A stretch of 64,000 bases of DNA from Deltaproteobacteria bacterium. GTDB lineage: Bacteria > Desulfobacterota > BSN033 > WVXP01. The notes beneath the pieces are model-generated. The model was not told where the DNA came from. It did not search any database and saw only the letters and a list, made by a program, of their open reading frames with translations. Location of the stretch: NCBI GenBank assembly GCA_019308905.1, contig JAFDHF010000011.1, positions 46,891-110,890 on the forward strand, read 5' to 3'. Position numbers and translations under genes: made by a program. The number at the start of each line of letters is the position of its first letter. Within the stretch, counting starts at the first letter, position 1. Positions 26,616-34,426 of the stretch are shown here, piece after piece.

Positions 26616-28047
26616 ACTCGATACCCGCCAGCCTCCGGGCGCACCTCTTCTTGTATTCCATGTCGGACTCTCTGTAGATCGTGAGTCTGTGGGCCGCAGC
26701 AGATCCCCCGCCATGGATGTCGGAGACCGTGTCGGCGCTCTCCGTGACCATCTTCTCCACCAGGCGGAAGAGCCTGATCCGGTTCATGGCGGGAACATGG
26801 GCCACCCCTTTGAGATATTTCTCGAGGAGGGGACCCACCTCCGGATTCCTCAGGTCTCTCTCAGATGGAAGATCGGCCACGAACCCGCCTGCCACGTCGA
26901 CGAGCAGTCTCCCGACTTCCGCCATCTCCTTGCCCTCGTGGATCTTTGATGCATTGGCAAGGACAGGATCGATGAAGTATGTTCCCGAGGGTTCCTTCTT
27001 CCCCTCGTAGGATGCGGCGAGACTGCACCCGTAGAGGGTCTCTGCCCGGTGAATCATGTCAATGATCTTTTCCTTGATGTGGCTGACCCTGCCGGTTCCG
27101 TTGTAGTCGGCCATTAGCGCGGCTGCACCTATCATGGCATCGATCTTTCCGGCCTTGCACCCCCCATGGGACTGGCGGTGATAGGCGGAGAAGCGCCCCA
27201 CGATCTCACCGGCAAACTCCACCTCGCCGCACATGAATACCCTCTCCCACGGCACAAAGACGTCGTCGAAGATGAGTGTGGGACAGTACTTGCTGTACCG
27301 GATGTTGCCGCAGTCCACACCCTCCAGCTCGCGGGTATCCAGAGACGTTCTGCCCACCACGTGGATCAGACCTCTGGTATCTGCAGGAACCGCAAAGGCC
27401 ACCGCGTAGTCTTCGTCTCCCTTTCGGAGGGCCCGCGTGGGCAGTACGATGATCTCATGGGAGCTCAGCGATCCTGTCTGGTGCGCCTTGGCCCCCCGAA
27501 CGGTAATGCCCGCCTGGTTCCTGTCGACCACCCTCAGATAGAGATCCCTGTCCTCCTGTTCGTGAGGGCTCAGGCTCCTGTCGCCCTTCACATCCGTGAC
27601 GCCGGCATTTCCCGTGAGATCGTTTCTCTGCATGTACTTCAAGAAATCCATGAACCGACCGTAATAGGCGGTCCCGTACTTCTGGTCGATGTTATAGGTC
27701 ACAATCGACAGCGCCCCGAGGCAGTCGAGGCCCGTACACCTCTGGAAGCAGGTCCCCACGTACCCCCCGAGAATTCGGTTGACTTTTACCCTCATGACCA
27801 GATCCTCGATGGACCGGGCGGGCAGGGTGAATCGGTTCACCACTTCTCCGGTCAGGGGCGATACCGTGGTGATCAGGTCTCTATAGTCCCCGGTCTCGGC
27901 CAGTTCATAGGTGGCCGCTGTCGCGTTGATTCCGGCGAATATCCGTGGATTGTCCACCGGATTCTCGATTCTTTCACCGAACATGTACACCGTGGGTTTG
28001 AGCCTTCTAAGACTATCGATATACTGTTCTCTTGTCTTCAGTGCCAT
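26614..28047 (-). CDS. 4-hydroxybutyryl-CoA dehydratase / HpaB-family radical dehydratase
   Basis: A 477-residue flavoprotein of the AbfD/HpaB superfamily. Unlike the iron-free 4-hydroxyphenylacetate monooxygenases, it keeps the 4Fe-4S ligands of 4-hydroxybutyryl-CoA dehydratase: Cys100 and Cys104 (TCFQRC), His290 and Cys297 (HRQSHGGC), with the same spacings as Cys99, Cys103, His292 and Cys299 in the clostridial enzyme. It probably dehydrates a hydroxyacyl-CoA by a ketyl-radical route, or isomerises vinylacetyl-CoA. The ATG at 28047 overlaps the stop of the upstream oxidoreductase gamma gene by 10 nt, showing tight coupling. Exact substrate unknown. Confidence 0.87.
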   Translation of the reverse strand: MALKTREQYIDSLRRLKPTVYMFGERIENPVDNPRIFAGINATAATYELAETGDYRDLITTVSPLTGEVVNRFTLPARSIEDLVMRVKVNRILGGYVGTCFQRCTGLDCLGALSIVTYNIDQKYGTAYYGRFMDFLKYMQRNDLTGNAGVTDVKGDRSLSPHEQEDRDLYLRVVDRNQAGITVRGAKAHQTGSLSSHEIIVLPTRALRKGDEDYAVAFAVPADTRGLIHVVGRTSLDTRELEGVDCGNIRYSKYCPTLIFDDVFVPWERVFMCGEVEFAGEIVGRFSAYHRQSHGGCKAGKIDAMIGAAALMADYNGTGRVSHIKEKIIDMIHRAETLYGCSLAASYEGKKEPSGTYFIDPVLANASKIHEGKEMAEVGRLLVDVAGGFVADLPSERDLRNPEVGPLLEKYLKGVAHVPAMNRIRLFRLVEKMVTESADTVSDIHGGGSAAAHRLTIYRESDMEYKKRCARRLAGIE

Positions 28048-28589
28048 TGTTCCCCCTGTGCTGAGCCCACCTCGAGGCCTCTCCGAAAGGCCTTGATGTT
28101 CATGTCTATCTTGGTCTTGGACACGGAGAAACGGATCGCTTCCTCCACAGCCGCCGGGGAGACGACCGGATCCGTGGCGATGAGAGCACCCAGGACCACC
28201 AGGTTGGCCACGATGCTGTTGTCGATCTCCCTGCCGGCAATGGTCGTGGCAGGAACCTTCACGATGCTGCACCCTTTGCAGGGAGAGTCATGAACCATGT
28301 CGGAATCGATGATCAGGGTGCCCCCCTGCTTCAACTGGTGGAGATAGCGCTGGACGGCCTGAGGGGCCTGGGCGATCAAGATGTCTGGGTGGACCACACG
28401 GGGATAGAGGATCGCCTCGTCGGAAATACTGACCCAGGTGACCGCGGCCCCGCCCCGCAACTCGGAGCTGTAAGACTGTGTCTGCAAGGCCTTCTTCTTG
28501 TCAAAGACAACCGCGGCGGTCCCCAGCAGGGTACCTGCCATGATGCTTCCCTGGCCTCCCACCCCTGCAATGATCAGGTCCGTCCTCAT
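28038..28589 (-). CDS. korC: 2-oxoacid:ferredoxin oxidoreductase, gamma subunit
   Basis: A 183-residue gamma subunit of the pyruvate/2-ketoacid:ferredoxin oxidoreductase superfamily, starting with the typical MRTDLIIAGVGGQGSIMAG and containing QTQSYSSELRGGAA. With alpha and beta it decarboxylates a 2-oxoacid to acyl-CoA while reducing ferredoxin. Its start overlaps the beta-subunit stop in an ATGA, and its end overlaps the dehydratase start. The subunit layout (delta, alpha, beta, gamma) fits 2-oxoglutarate or branched-chain 2-oxoacid enzymes; which one cannot be read from sequence alone. Confidence 0.9.
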   Translation of the reverse strand: MRTDLIIAGVGGQGSIMAGTLLGTAAVVFDKKKALQTQSYSSELRGGAAVTWVSISDEAILYPRVVHPDILIAQAPQAVQRYLHQLKQGGTLIIDSDMVHDSPCKGCSIVKVPATTIAGREIDNSIVANLVVLGALIATDPVVSPAAVEEAIRFSVSKTKIDMNIKAFRRGLEVGSAQGEQWH

Positions 28590-29422
28590 GGGCCCCTCCC
28601 CGCTCCTCTCTTTAGTCTCAGGATCTCCTCACAGAGCTCGGGCCTGTCCCGGTCTGCGAACTCTCCGACCACGATCCTGTCCCCCAGTTCCTCCGGCTTC
28701 ATCGCCGAGGCCTTCTCGACCGAGATGGACTTCTCTTTGAACATCTCGAACATCTCCACGGCGCTTCCCGCACCCGTCTTTGCCCCGAATTGAACCGGGC
28801 ACTGGGAGACAGCCTCGACAAAAGCAAATCCCTTCTTTCCGATAGCCCGTTTTATGCTCCGCGTCAGCCGCCTCGGATGGAATGTCGTCCACCGGGCCAC
28901 ATAGGAGGCCCCGGCAGCACGAACCATGGGAGCGATATCAAAGGCGTTCTCCAGGTTTCCGAGAGGCGTGGTAATGGTCCGGGCTCCCCTTGGGGTGGTG
29001 GGAGCAACCTGGCCTCCTGTCATCCCATAGATCCCGTTGTTGACACAGACCACCACCATCTCTATGTTCCGCCGGGCCGCGTGAATAAGGTGATTCCCCC
29101 CGATCGCCGTCAGATCTCCGTCGCCGCTGATAACCATTACTTTCTTTTCCGGAAGATTGAGCTTGATACCTGTGGCAAAGGCGATGGGCCGGCCATGGGT
29201 GGTGTGAAGAACATCGCCGTTGAAGTAAGGGCTGATAATCCAAGCCGCACAACCGATTCCGGAGACAAAGACAAAGTCATCCATCTCCATCTTGAGTTCG
29301 TCGATCGCCCTCAGGATGCACTGGAGAACCGTGCCGTCCCCGCAACCGGGACAGAATCCTGTCCCCTTCACAGAGGGACGGAGGTACTTTCTCAGCGGGT
29401 GCTCGGGGACCCTGTCGTTCAT
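28586..29422 (-). CDS. korB: 2-oxoacid:ferredoxin oxidoreductase, beta subunit (TPP-binding)
   Basis: A 278-residue TPP-binding subunit. It has FCPGCGDGTVLQCI near the N-terminus, SGIGCAAWI, HTTHGRPIAFATGIK, and the TPP/Mg motif ISGDGDLTAIGGNHLIHAARRN with the following NNGIYGMTGGQ. It carries the pyrophosphate side of the active site. The start overlaps the alpha stop by 4 nt (ATGA), with GGAG 9 nt upstream. Confidence 0.92.
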   Translation of the reverse strand: MNDRVPEHPLRKYLRPSVKGTGFCPGCGDGTVLQCILRAIDELKMEMDDFVFVSGIGCAAWIISPYFNGDVLHTTHGRPIAFATGIKLNLPEKKVMVISGDGDLTAIGGNHLIHAARRNIEMVVVCVNNGIYGMTGGQVAPTTPRGARTITTPLGNLENAFDIAPMVRAAGASYVARWTTFHPRRLTRSIKRAIGKKGFAFVEAVSQCPVQFGAKTGAGSAVEMFEMFKEKSISVEKASAMKPEELGDRIVVGEFADRDRPELCEEILRLKRGAGRGP

Positions 29423-30573
29423 TTGAGTATCTCCTCGATCCTTCCCACCACATAGTCGAGTCCGTGTACCTGTCCCAAGACCTCCGGGCCCAGAAACTCG
29501 ACCTCGGCCAGTCCCGCGGCCTCGGCCCTTACGTAGGGGAAATACTGTCCCGAGTTGTTCTCCAAGACGAGGATCCTCTTCACCCTCCCGGCAAGATCCC
29601 GGATCTCTCTTTCCGGGAAAGGCCAGGCCGTGATCACCCTCAGGTACCCGACATCGAAGCCCCTGGATCTGGCCGCCCGGACAGCCTCCTTTGCACAGCG
29701 GGCCACTGCCCCGTAGGAGACCAGGGCCAGATCGGCCTTGTCCGAGTCGACCTCCACCTGGACGATCTCTTCCCTGTGTTTGAGGATCTTCTGTCTCAAC
29801 CTCCGGATGAATTTGTCGAGGGCGGTCGGATCGATGAGATTCCTGTTTCCGTGCTCATCATGACAGGAGCTGGTCACATGACTCTTGAACCCCCTGCCGA
29901 AGACCGGCATGGGGGCCACATCTTCGTCGAGAAAGACCCGTATCCGGCCGAGATCGGTTCCCGTCTCCGGTATCTTTCGGCGTACGAGCTCGATCTGATC
30001 CGGCTCTGGAATGACGACCTCCTCCCGCATGTGGCCGACAAAGGCGTCGGACATCACAAAGACAGGAACCCTGAACTTCTCTGCCAGATTGAAGGCCCGG
30101 ACCGTTAGGTCGAACATCTCCTGGGGACTCCAGGGACAGAGGGCGATTATCTCGTAATCCCCATGAGAGCCCCGGCGCGGCTGGACCATGTCTCCCTGGA
30201 GGCCCATGGTGGGCGCACCTGTCGTAGGCCCTCCCCGCTGAACGTTGACCAGCACGCAGGGTGTCTCTACCCCCACGGCGAATCCGATATTCTCGAGCAT
30301 CAGGCTGATCCCGGGGCCGGACGTGGGCACGATGACTTTGCTCCCGGTCCACGAAGCCCCGATAGCCGCGCATATGGCGCCGATCTCGTCCTCGGTCTGG
30401 AGGAAATACCCTCCCACCTCGGGCAGCCGCGCCGCAAGGGCATGAGCTATCTCGGATGCGGGGGTTATGGGATAGCCCGCGGCAAACCTGCAGCCCGCGG
30501 CAATGGCGCCTTCGGCGCAGGCCAAGTTTCCCATCATGAAGTGTCTTCCCGATCGAACTCCGCTCTCTTCCAT
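29419..30573 (-). CDS. korA: 2-oxoacid:ferredoxin oxidoreductase, alpha subunit
   Basis: A 384-residue alpha subunit with the pyrimidine-binding domain (GNLACAEGAIAAGCRFAAGYPITPASEIAHAL, then FLQTEDEIGAICAAIGASW) and a C-terminal transketolase-like domain (VSYGAVARCAKEAVRAAR). The GAPTMGLQGDMVQPRRGSHGDY stretch is usual for 2-oxoglutarate-type alpha subunits lacking a fused gamma domain. It follows the ferredoxin subunit by 36 nt and overlaps korB. Confidence 0.92.
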   Translation of the reverse strand: MEESGVRSGRHFMMGNLACAEGAIAAGCRFAAGYPITPASEIAHALAARLPEVGGYFLQTEDEIGAICAAIGASWTGSKVIVPTSGPGISLMLENIGFAVGVETPCVLVNVQRGGPTTGAPTMGLQGDMVQPRRGSHGDYEIIALCPWSPQEMFDLTVRAFNLAEKFRVPVFVMSDAFVGHMREEVVIPEPDQIELVRRKIPETGTDLGRIRVFLDEDVAPMPVFGRGFKSHVTSSCHDEHGNRNLIDPTALDKFIRRLRQKILKHREEIVQVEVDSDKADLALVSYGAVARCAKEAVRAARSRGFDVGYLRVITAWPFPEREIRDLAGRVKRILVLENNSGQYFPYVRAEAAGLAEVEFLGPEVLGQVHGLDYVVGRIEEILK

Positions 30574-30609
30574 CCGGCCTCGGCCCCCTGGTGGGGAGAC
30601 CTCTCCCCC

Positions 30610-30825
30610 TCAGTCCTTCTCCACGATGATGGCCATGTCAGGGCAGTAGATCATGCAGTTTTCGCAACCCGTGCAGGCCTCCTCTGCGGCCACCAGGGGC
30701 GGGAAAAAGCCCTTTTCGTTGAGGGTGTCAGAGACCCCGAACACGTCCCTTGGACACACGAACCTGCAGATACCACAGTCTCGAACCCCTTTGCACGCAT
30801 CGGTAAGGACATAGACCCTGGCCAA
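30610..30825 (-). CDS. korD: 2-oxoacid:ferredoxin oxidoreductase, delta (2x4Fe-4S) subunit
   Basis: A 71-residue dicluster ferredoxin that carries electrons out of the complex. The second cluster is canonical (Cys51, 54, 57, 61; CTGCENCMIYCP). The first is Cys11-x5-Cys17-x2-Cys20-x3-Cys24, with three extra residues between the first two cysteines. I chose a TTG start at 30825: it has a GGGGGAG ribosome site, gives the usual family N-terminus (ARVYVLTDACKG), and the promoter at 30863-30892 would start transcription near 30856. An ATG at 30858 would add 11 residues and is the alternative. Confidence 0.85.
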   Translation of the reverse strand: MARVYVLTDACKGVRDCGICRFVCPRDVFGVSDTLNEKGFFPPLVAAEEACTGCENCMIYCPDMAIIVEKD

Positions 30826-30862
30826 TTCGCCTTCTCCCCCTGTGTAGCTACCTCTCATTCCA

Positions 30863-30892
30863 TATATACCAGAGTGCCCCGCTCCGTTACAA
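30863..30892 (-). promoter_or_regulatory. Probable promoter of korDABC-dehydratase operon
   Basis: Minus strand TTGTAA (30892-30887), 18-nt spacer, TATATA (30868-30863). It lies between the SDR stop and korD and would give a short leader if translation begins at the TTG. Confidence 0.5.
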
Positions 30893-30963
30893 GGTTCGGC
30901 CCGCACAGCGAAGCGGTGAGATAGGCTCTATCCTACGCCCTTCCCATCCTCCGGCCTTAGGGC

Positions 30964-31710
30964 TCACTTCAAGCTGAATCCTCCATCCACCAGGAGGACC
31001 TGGCCGGTGATGAAGTCGGCGTCGCCGGAGGCAAGAAACAGAATCGCCTTTGCGATGTCTTCCGGCTCTGCCAATCGCTTGAGATACGACCCCTCGATCA
31101 TGTTTTGCCTGACTTCTCGTGGGAGAGACTTGGTCATCTCGGTGTTGGTGTGTCCGGGCGCCACCGTGTTGACGTTGATGTGAGGAGCAAGCTCCTTGGC
31201 CATGGTCTTTGTCAGACTGATCACCCCTGCCTTGGAGGCACTGTAGTCCATGATCCCCTCCCGGCCGCAGTGGTCGATGCCCCGGATCGAAGAGATGTTG
31301 ATGATCTTGCCGGATTTCTGCTTCAGCATGTATCTCGCCGCAGCTTGTGAACATAGAAACGTCCCTATGAGATTGACCTCCAGGGTCTTCATCCAGTCCT
31401 CCACACCTTTTTCCATAAAAGGCCTGGAAATGGCGATCCCAGCGTTGTTCACCAGGACATCGATCCTTCCGAACTCATGGACGAACTCCTCTCTCACTCT
31501 CTCCACCTGGTCCTTCTCCGTCACGTCGCCGAGAAACGTCTTGACCTCCAACCCCCTCCGGCTCCCCTGGCCGGCAACCTCCTCGAGTCCTTCCTCCCGC
31601 ATGTCAACGACGCCGACCTTCGCCCCTTCACGGGCAAAAAGAAAGGCCGTCGTCGCACCGATTCCTCGGCCTCCCCCGGTTATGAGGGCCGCCTTGTCCT
31701 TCAGTCTCAT
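30964..31710 (-). CDS. SDR-family oxidoreductase (FabG-like)
   Basis: A 248-residue classical short-chain dehydrogenase. It has the TGGGRGIG cofactor motif at residues 11-18, NNAG, the Ser strand INISSI, the YSASKAG active-site motif and a C-terminal FITGQVLLVDGGFSLK, all typical of FabG-like or hydroxyacyl/sugar-alcohol dehydrogenases. Asp at the end of the second strand (VVDMRE) suggests NAD preference. ATG at 31710 is preceded by GGGAGG; a GTG nine bases upstream is the alternative. It follows the GntR gene by about 140 nt and is probably part of the same catabolic unit. Substrate unknown. Confidence 0.88.
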   Translation of the reverse strand: MRLKDKAALITGGGRGIGATTAFLFAREGAKVGVVDMREEGLEEVAGQGSRRGLEVKTFLGDVTEKDQVERVREEFVHEFGRIDVLVNNAGIAISRPFMEKGVEDWMKTLEVNLIGTFLCSQAAARYMLKQKSGKIINISSIRGIDHCGREGIMDYSASKAGVISLTKTMAKELAPHINVNTVAPGHTNTEMTKSLPREVRQNMIEGSYLKRLAEPEDIAKAILFLASGDADFITGQVLLVDGGFSLK

Positions 31711-31853
31711 AGTCCACACCTCCCAGGCAAATGAATCCGCGCCTGCAGGACGCGGCCTCCAGGACGGACCAAGCCCGCCGGGGTCCCCCCTGAAACGCCT
31801 CGATTCTCAACCCGGTCGGGAGCGAAACCCGGGGGCGGCATCCATCCCCGCTC

Positions 31854-32597
31854 TCACCTCTCCATCTTCTCTATGTCTTCCCTGATCTTCCTCTCAATGT
31901 ACTCCAGATGGTCCACGATCTTCTGCCTGGCCAGCGAGGCCTCTCCACGGCTGATAGCTTCGTAGACCTGGCTGTGGTGACGCCAGATGATGTCTTTCTT
32001 CTCGGGTTTCGTGACGATCTTTCGAAATCTGAAGAAGTGGTCGAAACTCTCCTTGAGGGCCTCCATGATCCTCATGGCGACGAGATTGTGCGTGGCCGCC
32101 GCAATGGAGAGGTGAAAGCTCATGTCCACCTCTTCCCATGTTCTCTGCTTTGGAACGTTCCGCTCCATCTCTTCAAGCATCTCCCCCATCTTTGCCAGAT
32201 CCTCGGCGGTCGCCTCGGTCGACGCCTTCTCGGCACACCATCCCTCGATCACCTTCCGAATCTCCAAGAATTCAAATATCCTCTCTGCCTGTTCCTCCAG
32301 CAGCACCCTCAGCGGAAGCTCCAGAGACCTGCCCACCGATGAGAGAACGAAACTCCCTTCCCCCTGGCGGACCTCGATCAACCCCATGATCTCCGCCCGG
32401 TAGAGGGCTTCCCGGAGTGACTGCCTGCTGATCCCGATCTCAGACGCCATCTCCCTCTCGGACGGGAGCTTCTCTCCCGGTCTAAGCCTGCCGCTCCGTA
32501 TCATGGAAACCAGCTGCTTGTAAACCTCGTCGGATACTTTACTGGTCCTCACAGGCGAAAAAAGGCCGCCTCTGGTCTCATCCTTTTTCAAGGTCAC
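31854..32597 (-). CDS. GntR/FadR-family transcriptional regulator
   Basis: A 247-residue regulator with an N-terminal winged helix (residues about 22-85; LRPGEKLPSEREMASEIGISRQSLREALYRAE) and a C-terminal FCD-type helical ligand domain (FEFLEIRKVIEGWCAEKA, later FHLSIAAATHN and YEAISRGEASLARQ). FCD proteins typically bind small carboxylates and release the operator. It sits 30 nt after the ABC permease gene and likely governs the transport/SDR unit around it. No operator could be assigned. Confidence 0.92.
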   Translation of the reverse strand: MTLKKDETRGGLFSPVRTSKVSDEVYKQLVSMIRSGRLRPGEKLPSEREMASEIGISRQSLREALYRAEIMGLIEVRQGEGSFVLSSVGRSLELPLRVLLEEQAERIFEFLEIRKVIEGWCAEKASTEATAEDLAKMGEMLEEMERNVPKQRTWEEVDMSFHLSIAAATHNLVAMRIMEALKESFDHFFRFRKIVTKPEKKDIIWRHHSQVYEAISRGEASLARQKIVDHLEYIERKIREDIEKMER

Positions 32598-32627
32598 CTC
32601 CTTCTCCGCAGCTCAACGTTTCACCCC

Positions 32628-33470
32628 TCATCCCTTCATCGCCCCTGCTCCCCAGCCGGCGATCAGGTACCTCTGGACAAAGATGAAGAAGACCACCACC
32701 GGCACGGTGATCAGCATTCCCCCGGACATGATCATCCCCCAGTCGATCACCGTGGCATTGTATAGATCCGCGATCCCCACGGACAGGGTCTTGAGTTCAT
32801 CCGAGGTTATGAGAATTCTGACGAAGATGTAGTCGTTCCATGCGAGTATGAAAGTGAAAACACTCGTCGCAATGATACCCGGCAAGGCGAGCGGAAGAAT
32901 CACGTAGATCAAGGCACGGATTCTCCCCGCACCGTCGGTCAAGGCTGCCTCTTCGAGTACCATGGGTATACTCTGGAAGAAGGCCCTGAGCAACCAGAGG
33001 CTGAAGGGAAGGCAAAAGGCCGTGTAGGCCATAATCAGGGCGAGATGGGTGTTTGCGATCCCTATCTTCCTGATCAACACATAGAAGGGAATGACGATCA
33101 TGATCGGGGCGAACATGTACGTAAAGAGTATGAGGCTCGCGATCTTCTCCCGGCCGTAGAATTTGAACCGTGTCAGGCTGTAGGCGCCGGCCGTTGCGAT
33201 CACCATGGTGAGGAGAACGGCCGAGGTCGAGACGAAGATGCTGTTTCTGAAATAGGTGAGAAAACGAGTCTGCCCGAAGAGCCTCTCGAAATTGGCCAGG
33301 GTGAAGCGCGTGGGAAGAAAATGGGGGGGGAAGACGAATATCTCTCTCAAAGGCTTGAAAGAGGTCGAAATCATCCAAAAAAAGGGGAATGCCGTGGCAA
33401 GCAGCAGAAGAGCGGCACACCAGTAGACGACCTGTCCCCGCAAGGAGAAGAAACCGCTCTTCCCCATCAA
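32628..33470 (-). CDS. Carbohydrate ABC transporter permease (MalG/UgpE type)
   Basis: A 280-residue inner-membrane permease with six predicted helices and the cytoplasmic EAA loop EEAALTDGAGRIRALIYVILP that docks the ATPase. The family is the CUT1 class for oligosaccharides, glycerol-3-phosphate and polyols. Its ATG overlaps the stop of the partner permease by 4 nt. No ATP-binding subunit is encoded within this unit. Confidence 0.92.
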   Translation of the reverse strand: MMGKSGFFSLRGQVVYWCAALLLLATAFPFFWMISTSFKPLREIFVFPPHFLPTRFTLANFERLFGQTRFLTYFRNSIFVSTSAVLLTMVIATAGAYSLTRFKFYGREKIASLILFTYMFAPIMIVIPFYVLIRKIGIANTHLALIMAYTAFCLPFSLWLLRAFFQSIPMVLEEAALTDGAGRIRALIYVILPLALPGIIATSVFTFILAWNDYIFVRILITSDELKTLSVGIADLYNATVIDWGMIMSGGMLITVPVVVFFIFVQRYLIAGWGAGAMKG

Positions 33471-34342
33471 ATCCCCTCCTCTCTCCTAAACATTCTGAAG
33501 TAGACGGCCGTGGCAATGACCAGGATCGCAAACATAACCACCGCAATGGCCGACCCCAGCCCTGCCTGGTAGTACATGAAGGTCCTCATGTATGCATACA
33601 CCGGCAATGTCCTTATGTATTTCTCGGCCCCCCCGCCCTGGGCCATGAGCCAGACCGTGTCGAACTTGGTAAACATCCAGATGCTCCTCAGAAGGATGAC
33701 GACGAAAAGAACACTCCTCAACTGGGGCAGTGTGACGTGTATGAAACGGCCCCAGGCGCTGGCCCCATCCACCTTGGCCGCTTCATAGAGAACCGGCGGA
33801 ATGGTCTGCAGCCGGGCGAGAACGCTCAAAACCACAAAAGGAAAAAACTCCCACACACTGATAAGGATCAGGGAGGTCATGATGTGGTCCTTGCCCATCC
33901 AGCTGATGGGTGCATCGATTATGCCGAGGAGGAGAAGAAGGTAGTTGACCAGACCGAACTGACTGTTGAGAAGCCACTTCCAGAGAATGATGGCGACCAC
34001 GGTGGGGATCATATACGGGAAGAGTACCACTCCGCGGACGAAGTTCCGCCCCCGGAAAGCCTCGTTGAGAACGAGCGCTGCAGCGATTCCCACCAGGATC
34101 TGGAGGACAATGGTGCTCACCGAATAGACGGTGCCGTACCAGATGCTCGTCCAGAATTCCGGATCGGTCAGGAGATAGATATAGTTGCCCAGGCCCACGA
34201 ATCTCTGTTCCGGGAAAAAAGAGTGTTTCTTGAAGAAACTGAGCCAGATTCCGTAGATCACCGGATAGACGAGCAGGGAACCTATCACCATAAGGGAAGG
34301 GCTTATAAGCGCGATCCCCGCCTTTTGAGGACTCAACCGCAT
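33467..34342 (-). CDS. Carbohydrate ABC transporter permease (MalF/UgpA type)
   Basis: A 291-residue permease with six membrane helices and the EAA loop YEAAKVDGASAWGRFIHVTLP. It is the MalF/UgpA-side partner of the permease that it overlaps. I chose the ATG at 34342 (MRLSPQKAGIALISPSLM); a GTG at 34399 is in frame but its ribosome site would be too close. It lies 84 nt after the broken substrate-binding protein gene. Confidence 0.9.
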   Translation of the reverse strand: MRLSPQKAGIALISPSLMVIGSLLVYPVIYGIWLSFFKKHSFFPEQRFVGLGNYIYLLTDPEFWTSIWYGTVYSVSTIVLQILVGIAAALVLNEAFRGRNFVRGVVLFPYMIPTVVAIILWKWLLNSQFGLVNYLLLLLGIIDAPISWMGKDHIMTSLILISVWEFFPFVVLSVLARLQTIPPVLYEAAKVDGASAWGRFIHVTLPQLRSVLFVVILLRSIWMFTKFDTVWLMAQGGGAEKYIRTLPVYAYMRTFMYYQAGLGSAIAVVMFAILVIATAVYFRMFRREEGI

Positions 34343-34426
34343 CCTTGATTCGTCCTGTCCTCTGGTTATCCAAAGGGAGGTGTTGAGAGGAAACCCCACC
34401 CTCCCAACACCGGTTCCAAGGTCATT

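Noticed and set aside
27166..28293. 375-codon plus-strand frame opposite the dehydratase and korC
   Set aside because: Shadow frame over two clearly real minus-strand genes; no recognisable domains.
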